Source: Phlebotomus papatasi | Taxonomy: Eukaryota; Arthropoda; Insecta; Diptera; Psychodidae | Direction of reading: 5' to 3' | Assembly: GCF_024763615.1 (NCBI RefSeq) | Contig: NC_077223.1 | Span: 2,728,001-2,792,000, forward strand | Length of the DNA stretch: 64,000 nucleotides | Shown here: positions 57,930-64,000 of the stretch, one piece after another | How the letters are laid out: every line of letters begins with the position of its first letter | How positions within the stretch are numbered: the stretch's first letter is position 1 | Notes under the pieces: model-generated | The model's database searches: none | The model's input: the letters and a program-made list of their open reading frames with translations, nothing else | What the model was told of the DNA's origin: nothing | Program-made: the position numbers and the translations under genes

Positions 57930-58270
57930 AATAAATCGGTTGAGAAATGGGCCCTTTAAGGTGGTTAAACTTTGATCTTCGAAAGTTCGGTATCGAAATG
58001 GTTTTCGAATATATGTGACCAAGAATGAAATATTCGCCTTGACTGCCTCTAAAACATATTCGAAAATGTGAGAAATCGTAGAAGCCGTTTTCGAAATAAA
58101 CAAAAAAACATGGTTTTGGAGGGGAAGGAGCGGTGGGAGGAAGAAAAATGGACTGTTCTAGATAATGTTGACAAAGGGGGGAGGGTCCTCGAATACCGAA
58201 AGTCGATATCTCTTGCCATTTGGCCTCTAGCCGTGTCAGAAGTTGAAAAAAACGTGGATTATATAACTGC
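57930..58270. other. Element-like debris
   Basis: Contains 'ttcgaaagttcggtatcgaa' and 'gaaatcgtagaagccgttttcga' type motifs and a G-rich purine stretch (58110-58190). No gene recognised. Confidence 0.3.
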
Positions 58271-58336
58271 TCTCTGTCTTTGAGTTAGAGCAATAAAATT
58301 AGATTTTCAGGAAGTACATGTACAATATCACTTCAG

Positions 58337-58593
58337 CACTGAAGAAAAAAACTGGGGTGCGATTAACAAATTTTCCTCATAACTTTAACACTTCTTAGGT
58401 GTAAAAATATATCAACATTCTTTAATGTGGATTTTACACCTTATTAAGGGTAAAATTAACATGAAAAAGTGTACCTTTAACCCATAATACACCTAAAAAG
58501 GGTAATAATTACACCAATTTCGGATCAATAATGCAGCGTAAAATTAACATTTCCGGAATGTTATTTTAACTTTTTCGGATTTCTCTCACAGTG
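58337..58593 (+). mobile_element. CACTGAGA-type MITE, copy 5
   Basis: CACTGAAGAAAAAAACTGGG ... tttctctcacagtg; ends slightly eroded and TA flanks lost, so probably older than copies 3 and 4. Confidence 0.8.
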
Positions 58594-58976
58594 GAGTAAC
58601 TAACTGCAATAATTTAGACAGACTGAGAAGCTTCTTCGCTCCCAGTTAGTGTGGGATAGGTTGATTCTTAGAGATTGAGGTCAATTATCATAGTGGAAGG
58701 CCATTCTTGTACGTTAGATTATGGCGACAATGGCGATTTATTATTTAAAAGTTAATATGTTGTTTCTCCTTCGCAAGGGAAGGTCAAACGGAAAGAGGAG
58801 CACTGCGCTCCGTGTACTGAGCCACAGGGAGCGGATAATTAGTTAACTCAAGGCCCAGTACACTATATATTCATAAGAATATACGAGTATGTTGCTTTTT
58901 CTTCAAGTTCCACTTTTGAAATCGATAGAAAATTAAGTAATTTACATAATAATAATAAAAAACAATGAGTTTAAAT

Positions 58977-59004
58977 TATAAACCGAAAAGTCAATTTATT
59001 CAGT
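58977..59004 (+). promoter_or_regulatory. Core promoter of odorant receptor 2
   Basis: TATAAA at 58977-58982 and TCAGTG at 59000-59005 (A at 59002, 25 bp downstream). Predicted leader 75 nt. Confidence 0.45.
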
Positions 59005-59076
59005 GTGAAACGCAATTCAAATACAACTATAAATTGATAGTTTTTGGAAGTATTCTTCATTTGTGAACAGTTCAAG

Positions 59077-60254
59077 ATGGTTAAGTATATTGAGTGCTAT
59101 CCTGAATATCAGAAATTTGAAGAGTTTATCAAATGTCTTATCAGAATCCTAAAGTTATCCTGTATACCTTGGAAAGTTCTGCATGGAAAGGGAAAATATA
59201 TCTTTCCGATTTTTGAATTATATTGTTTAATATCTTCGGTTTTAAGTTTGGTGTACTTTAAGAAGAATCTTATGGTACTACTTATGAGAGTTATAATCTC
59301 TTTCGGATATTTTCAAATTATCACTAAATCTTTATCAGTACTTGTTCAAGCAAATAAATTTAAAATTCTGTTTGAATTTATCCAAGAATTGCATGAAGTT
59401 CATGAAACTGATTCGATTGTAGATTTTGCCAAAATTCATCTATTACACCTAAAGAAGAGCCTCGACATAACTAAAATCATTCTGAGGTAAGGTATTCGCA
59501 TCAAGAACAGTGACCTAAAATCCCTAAGTATAGAATACTATTTGCAGTAAGTTTCATCACTTCTTCTGGATTATGCTTTTATTCCTTTCACACTGATGCA
59601 ATAATAATGGCTATACCTGGAGTACTTCCTGATCCAAATGCCAGCCCATACTATCTGCATATTCATCAGGTTTTCTGTATGGAAGCATCACTGCTTGTTT
59701 TCTCTATTTCCGACGTAATTCTGATAAGTACTGGATTTTATCTAATAGCTGTCTTGAATATTTTTCAAAATCTCATAGAAAATTTCTCTAAATTTGAGTG
59801 TAGTAACAAAGAAGTAGCCTTGATCCAACTCCATAAACTTCATTGCAATATTCTCGATAAATTCCGTACATTTAGTGAGATATTTTACTACACCATCACA
59901 GTTCAAACTGGAACTAGTGCAGTATTTGTTTTATGCATATTTTTTCTAATGTTAAGTAGTGACTTTGCTGCATTTATACCACTTTGTTTACTAGTATTTG
60001 GTCAATTTGGAGCAATTTGTATCTTCGGAGAACTCATGTATTCAAAAACGGAAAAACTCACTACCGAATTGTATCTCACAAATTGGTATGAGTTTGGTTT
60101 AAAAGAACAAAAGATATTATTAATGATGATGCATATGTCACAAAAAATAATTGGAATAAAAGCAGCTGGAATGTATGATATTAATTTGCGAATGTTCATT
60201 GATGTTATTAAGGGAGGAATATCTTTCCTTACGATTCTCTATACAATAGCCTAA
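59077..60254 (+). CDS. Insect odorant receptor 2 (7tm_6 family)
   Basis: Two exons, 59077-59486 and 59534-60254, with a 47 bp phase-2 intron; 376 residues. The acceptor at 59533 (tatag) is chosen over the nearer-consensus ttgcag at 59554 because only it keeps the frame and aligns with receptor 1. The ATG at 59077 (MVKYIECYPEY) matches the paralogue's start. Seen features: hydrophobic helices, and the conserved C-terminus KEQKILLMMMHMSQK ... GMYDINLRMFIDVIKGGISF ending in LTILYTIA. By eye about two thirds of the last 60 residues are identical to receptor 1. AATAAA follows the stop by 4 nt (60259). The intron position and phase are the same as in receptor 1, and the gene lies in opposite orientation 20 kb away. 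Confidence 0.9.
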
Positions 60255-60258
60255 TTGG

Positions 60259-60264
60259 AATAAA
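60259..60264 (+). other. Poly(A) signal of odorant receptor 2
   Basis: AATAAA five nucleotides after the stop codon; unusually close but otherwise canonical. Confidence 0.55.
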
Positions 60265-60441
60265 ATATAATATTCAATAATTTATTCTTTTGAGTATTAT
60301 AATAACCATGAGAATTAGATAAATTAAAAATTGTAAGATATCGAAATATTTCGTATTTTAAAATTATTCCAACAATCTTGGATTTTTATTATATATACAT
60401 ATATAATTGTAGAGCATTGGTACTGGTTTTTTTGTAGATTA

Positions 60442-60669
60442 AGGTAAAGTGCCCTCAAGTCGATCGGTTCCTCAATTCGACCGGTAGAGTTATTTATTCA
60501 ATTTATTTATATTTGCACTAATATTTAGCGTATGATCTAACATTAATAGGTCAATTATTCCATAAATAAATACGAATCAGTGACACTTTTATAGAAATTC
60601 ACCATCAAACATTCAAATATTGACCACCGGTCGAATCGAAGAACCGGTCGACTCGAGGGCACTTTACCT
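60442..60669. mobile_element. AGGTAAAGTGCCCTC-type MITE, copy 3 (intact)
   Basis: 228 bp; ends AGGTAAAGTGCCCTCAAGTC and mirrored cgactcgagggcactttacc, TA on both sides. Serves as reference for the interrupted copy at 866-1500. Confidence 0.85.
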
Positions 60670-60804
60670 TATATTGATTACACCTTTACAGGTGTTGAAA
60701 TTCTCAAGTGTAATTTACTAAAAAAAAATATTGTTCAATTTTCTCAGAAACTACTTTTTATTTAGCGACAGAATTTTACTTATTTCCATGATAAGTTTAT
60801 AATA

Positions 60805-61690
60805 CAGTAGGTGTCAAAAGTTTGTTGCCTCATGTATGTTCGTGAAACCAGGTGCGAAAAACGATAGAGAAGAGTACTTTTTAAAATTTTTTGCGAATTA
60901 GTTGCCTGTAATTATGTAGATCTTATTTTAGTATTTCGAAAAAAAATATTTCATTTTATTTCATATGAAAAATAATTGTTTTCAAAAATTTGTTCATTAT
61001 TCGTGCGTCAAAAGTTTGTTGCCTCATTTATAAAGTTACTCAAAATGGTCAAAAACATGCAACTAACTTAAAATAAACCGTCTATATTTAGAGCTTATGT
61101 CATTTGGGAGGCCAATGGTGGGTTTAGACATTTATAAAGTTGTATATGATAAATACATATGTTTAAAAGTGATAATAAATAACAAGAAATAATCTGTTTT
61201 TAATAATTAATAATTTAAGTTAAAATGGCATGTTAGAAGGAGTTCAAGGGTGGGAAATTGTCGTTAATTGCCAGATTTTATGGAAAATCATGAAAGATTA
61301 TACATGATATGGTCAAATATTATAGTAACGAGATACGAGTACATCTAAGAAACGCTACTGTCAAACCAAGGGTATCGACTCAGAGGGTTGATAACAGCAT
61401 TGTAAGTATCTCTGATAGTAACCCAATGATGTGTGCTTCTTAAATTGAAAGACAGTTGATTACTGAAGGGACACAGGTCCTTACAGTTACAAAACAAGCC
61501 CATTTTGAAAGAAAATGGTAAGAATGTTTGGGTGGCTCGCAATATTCTATTGGTAAGCAGGACCAAACTGTATAAAAGGTTATAGATTTACTTGAAACAT
61601 GTTGAACAAGTAAAACTACAACCTCTTATTCAGATTAGACTAGTTAACTAATGGTATATTGCTTGTCACCCAAATATTTTGACCATTTAG
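60805..61690 (+). mobile_element. Decayed Tc1-like transposon
   Basis: Left end CAGTAGGTGTCAAAAGTTTG preceded by TA, with the motif repeated internally at 61002 (gcgtcaaaagtttgttgcct). Broken frames between 61200 and 61600 read, in order, an N-terminal helix-turn-helix-like part (VSTQRVDNSIVSISDSNP) and GKNVWVARNILLVSRTKLYK, which matches the 'G..g..aRkKPLLskkn..kR' block of Tc1 transposases. Stops and frameshifts show it is dead; the right end is missing. Confidence 0.7.
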
Positions 61691-61699
61691 GTGTGATTG

Positions 61700-62269
61700 C
61701 TTCTAATCACACCTATTGAAATCCTCGGATTTTTTCAAAATGCTCAGATCGAGCTGAAATTCACAGCGTGTATGTTTTGAACATCCCTGATGCCGAAAAT
61801 CATAAACCGGCAATTTCGGGTCCGGCCGGCCGTCCGGCGTCCGTAGTACGCAATATCTCTGGTTTGGAAAGAGATATCTTCATATTTTTTCTATTTAAAT
61901 ATATGTATCTATTCACACGTACGACGATTTCTGTGCTATTAGTTTTTTTTAAACCGGTTCTAAAACCAGTTAAAAATCACGTTTTGTAGTTTATCTCGAA
62001 AGTTAAGCATGCGATTTTGAAAATTTTATGTTTATGTTGTAGCGCAGAAAATTTAGACCAATTAAAAAAATTGAGACGTTACTCGAGATATTTCACTTTA
62101 AAGATTTCAATTTTAAGAAAATTTGCTAATAGCGTCAGGCGGGAAAAAAGCGGGAGAAGCGGCATCGAACAAGCTTTTCCCATATATATAGCACCCTCTC
62201 TCTCTCTTTCTCTCTCTACATAGTGAGCATATATTAGAAGATTTGTAAGGTGACATACACAATTCGCGA
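61700..62269. other. Element debris and CT microsatellite
   Basis: 61707-61727 is a palindrome (gtgtgattgcttctaatcaca). 61825-61840 has a ccggccggccg motif as in the element at 32183. 62188-62218 is a (CT)n tract. No gene. Confidence 0.4.
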
Positions 62270-62500
62270 TCTGCGATTTTTTTCGCGGCGCGTGTTTTTT
62301 GGCGGATTTTCGCGGGGCTCGCATTTTTTCGCGGATTTTCGCGGGGTTTGTATTTTTTCCTGGATTTTCGCGAATCGCGTATATTTTCGCTGATTATCGC
62401 AGGACGCATATTTTCGCGGAGCGTATATTTTTTTTGCGAATTTTCGCGGGATGCGATTTTTTTTGCGGAGTGTGTATTTTTTCGAGGATTTTCGTGTATT
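62270..62500. repeat. TTTTCGCGG minisatellite, locus 2
   Basis: At least eight imperfect units of about 28 bp built from ttttcgcggattttcgcggg. Open frames across it on both strands are by-products of the repeat. A short array of the same unit is at 15790-15872. Confidence 0.75.
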
Positions 62501-63433
62501 TTTCATGGGAAATGAATATCTTCGAGAGTTCTCACGAATTCCCGACAGAGGCTCCAAATGGATGTAAAGTTTGAGGCCTCTATCTCTCATAGTTTCCGAG
62601 GTAATCGACTTTAAAGATTTTCAGACACTTAATGCATTTCTCATCCAGTTTTCCTTATTAATAACGATAATGAGCCTGATCACAAGTAGATTTTGATTCT
62701 CCAATAGTGTCTTGGATGAAAGGTAAATGGAACTCTATTTTCACAAAAAGTCGTTGATGTTCGAAGAATTCAAATTCAATTTCGAATTTTCATACTAAAT
62801 TTTCGAACAAGTGGGAGAAAATTTATCAAATATCACACTAAAAAGCTCGCAAACGAGTTACTCAGTGATTATGGAGTGATTAAATACTGGGGCGACAACA
62901 GTAAACGTCGTTGTTCAGTTTTTTCCTCACAAAAATGTGAAGACCGTCACATTTTGACACTTGAGCACTTCGAAATTCGAACAGGATGTAACTTCCGCCA
63001 CCTTGCGAAAGTATTAAGAAGTAAGAAAGTCTCTTTTTTAGAACTTCAAATAGATTTTCGAATTTTTCAAGATCTACTTCTGTACGGAAAGAATATGTTA
63101 CATACAGTTTCAGGATTAATTAACGAAATTTGCATTATTTATGTCTAAATATCGCTCGAGTTTGCCACAATCCAAATTTGCAATTGAGGAGTGGGTTCCT
63201 TTGGATTGACGCACCCTTGAAATAGAGTTCTTTTTTCTCCTATTTTTAAATGGAGTTAGACCTTACTAGTGTGGGGATTCTCTAACTGAAATGATGCACT
63301 AGGAAAATGAATGATGCACCACATTAGCAGAAATAGAGTTCCACAACTGATTAATTCAAAGTGCAATGAATCGATCACTTCTCCTAAAGGATCCCTACTC
63401 AGAATATACTTCAGCTGTACTAAAATGACATTA
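62501..63433. other. Intergenic DNA
   Basis: A 90-codon plus-strand frame at 62876-63148 resembles nothing known; no RNA or repeat copy recognised. Confidence 0.35.
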
Positions 63434-63640
63434 AGGGAAATGTAGGCATGGGTCGCATAGAGTGAACCTTCAAAAGATGTGAATTTTCTCTTTGTTTGCA
63501 AAGAGCTGACTTACCAAGTCTCATCTCGTCTCATGAGCTTAAAAATTATCTATCTTATGGCTTAAAAATTACGAACTAGTTCTTTGTAAGCAAAGAGAAA
63601 ATTTGCATTGTTTGAAGGTTGAACCATGCCAACATTCCCC
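63434..63640. mobile_element. GGGAAATGTAGGCATG MITE, copy 2
   Basis: Same family as 7400-7602; ends agggaaatgtaggcatggg and mirrored accatgccaacattcccc; TA flanks. Internal palindrome ctttgtttgcaaagag. Confidence 0.75.
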
Positions 63641-63689
63641 TAACTGTTTAGTACCACTTGAAGATGCACTGGTACCATTTTGCAAAGTT

Positions 63690-63935
63690 TAAACCAGTGG
63701 TAATGTCATCTTCCAGCAGGATAATGCGGAAATTCACGAAGCAAGTCTTGTAATGGAGTGGTTCCGGGAGAAATAATAGCAATATTCGTATTGAGCAGTT
63801 GATTTAACAGATCAATAGGCATCATTGCAAGAAGTATTAGACCGTAGGGATCGTAGTGATCGTACATGAGCTCAAGAATGATATCAGACGCGCATGGCGC
63901 AAATTGAGCTAAAAGTTCTTCACGAATCGGTCTTA
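63690..63935 (+). pseudogene. Tc1/mariner transposase C-terminal remnant
   Basis: The plus strand reads GNVIFQQDNAEIHEASLVME and WF, the QQDNAPxH..xxV.eW block that contains the second catalytic aspartate of Tc1/mariner DDE transposases, then a stop; a shifted frame later gives ELKNDIRRAWRKL, like the C-terminal helix. Only a dead fragment, partly antisense to an accidental 82-codon frame. Confidence 0.65.
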
Positions 63936-64000
63936 ATATGCTTAAGTGCCTCATTTCTGCTATATAGGTCGATATTAGGTAGATCAGACTTACAGACCAC

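Noticed and set aside
62113..62590. Overlapping 81-118 codon frames on both strands
   Set aside because: They are translations of the TTTTCGCGG minisatellite.
63706..63954. 82-codon minus-strand frame open to the window edge
   Set aside because: The opposite strand carries a clear Tc1-type QQDNAEIH...EWF block at the same place, so the minus frame is an antisense by-product of a dead transposase.

Overview
The window looks like AT-rich insect DNA, most likely from a lower (nematoceran) fly; a phlebotomine sand fly would fit, but the sequence alone cannot name the species. The evidence is an Enhancer-of-split-type Hes gene with dipteran-style 5' and 3' regulatory boxes, three pickpocket-type DEG/ENaC channel genes, two seven-transmembrane insect odorant receptors of the dipteran 'SIIYT/ILYT' C-terminal type, short introns of about 50-60 bp beside large transposon-filled ones, and a very dense load of short DNA transposons. 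No bacterial operon, CRISPR array or rRNA was seen.

Layout. 0.3-1.8 kb: nested miniature transposons. 2.7-4.3 kb: an intact single-exon E(spl)/Hes repressor gene (+) with proneural E-boxes, a Su(H) site and a TATA box upstream, and a Brd box and a K box downstream. 4.8-12.4 kb: two head-to-tail pickpocket genes on the minus strand (A 528 aa, B 554 aa; stop of B to start of A only 146 bp). The large intron of A holds a decayed copy of its own exon 1 and a pile-up of mobile elements, including two hAT-type elements inserted one into the target site of the other. 14.1-15.7 kb: a pogo-related element carrying another pogo-like element. 18.4-25.6 kb: a third pickpocket gene (C, + strand, 593 aa, five exons) with a good TATA/initiator promoter and a 3.7 kb first intron made mostly of nested transposons. 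26-37.7 kb: no gene recognised; a large inverted repeat, a decayed Tigger/pogo-like element, a 1.8 kb element with about 290-300 bp internal repeats, and nested miniature elements. 37.8-39.0 kb: odorant receptor 1 (minus). 39.5-40.7 kb: a degenerate minisatellite that changes orientation in the middle. 41-54 kb: gene-poor, with repeat families. 54.0-54.3 kb: the 3' exons of a small glycine/tryptophan-rich protein gene (minus). 55-58.6 kb: more terminal-inverted-repeat elements. 59.1-60.3 kb: odorant receptor 2 (+), a close paralogue of receptor 1 in opposite orientation. 60.4-64 kb: Tc1-like remnants and minisatellites.

How the genes relate. The three channel genes share the DEG/ENaC plan (HG motif before TM1, cysteine-rich ectodomain, TM2 with a GxS filter) and one intron position, so they are products of local duplication. 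The two receptors share their only intron position and phase. The channel and receptor genes are both chemosensory/mechanosensory families; the Hes gene is a Notch-pathway target and is probably just a neighbour. The strongest unexpected pattern is that at least a dozen otherwise unrelated TA-flanked elements share a terminal motif close to GGGGAAAGTG, and two of the families that bear it still encode pieces of a pipsqueak-type (pogo/Tigger) transposase DNA-binding domain, which suggests a common mobilising enzyme.
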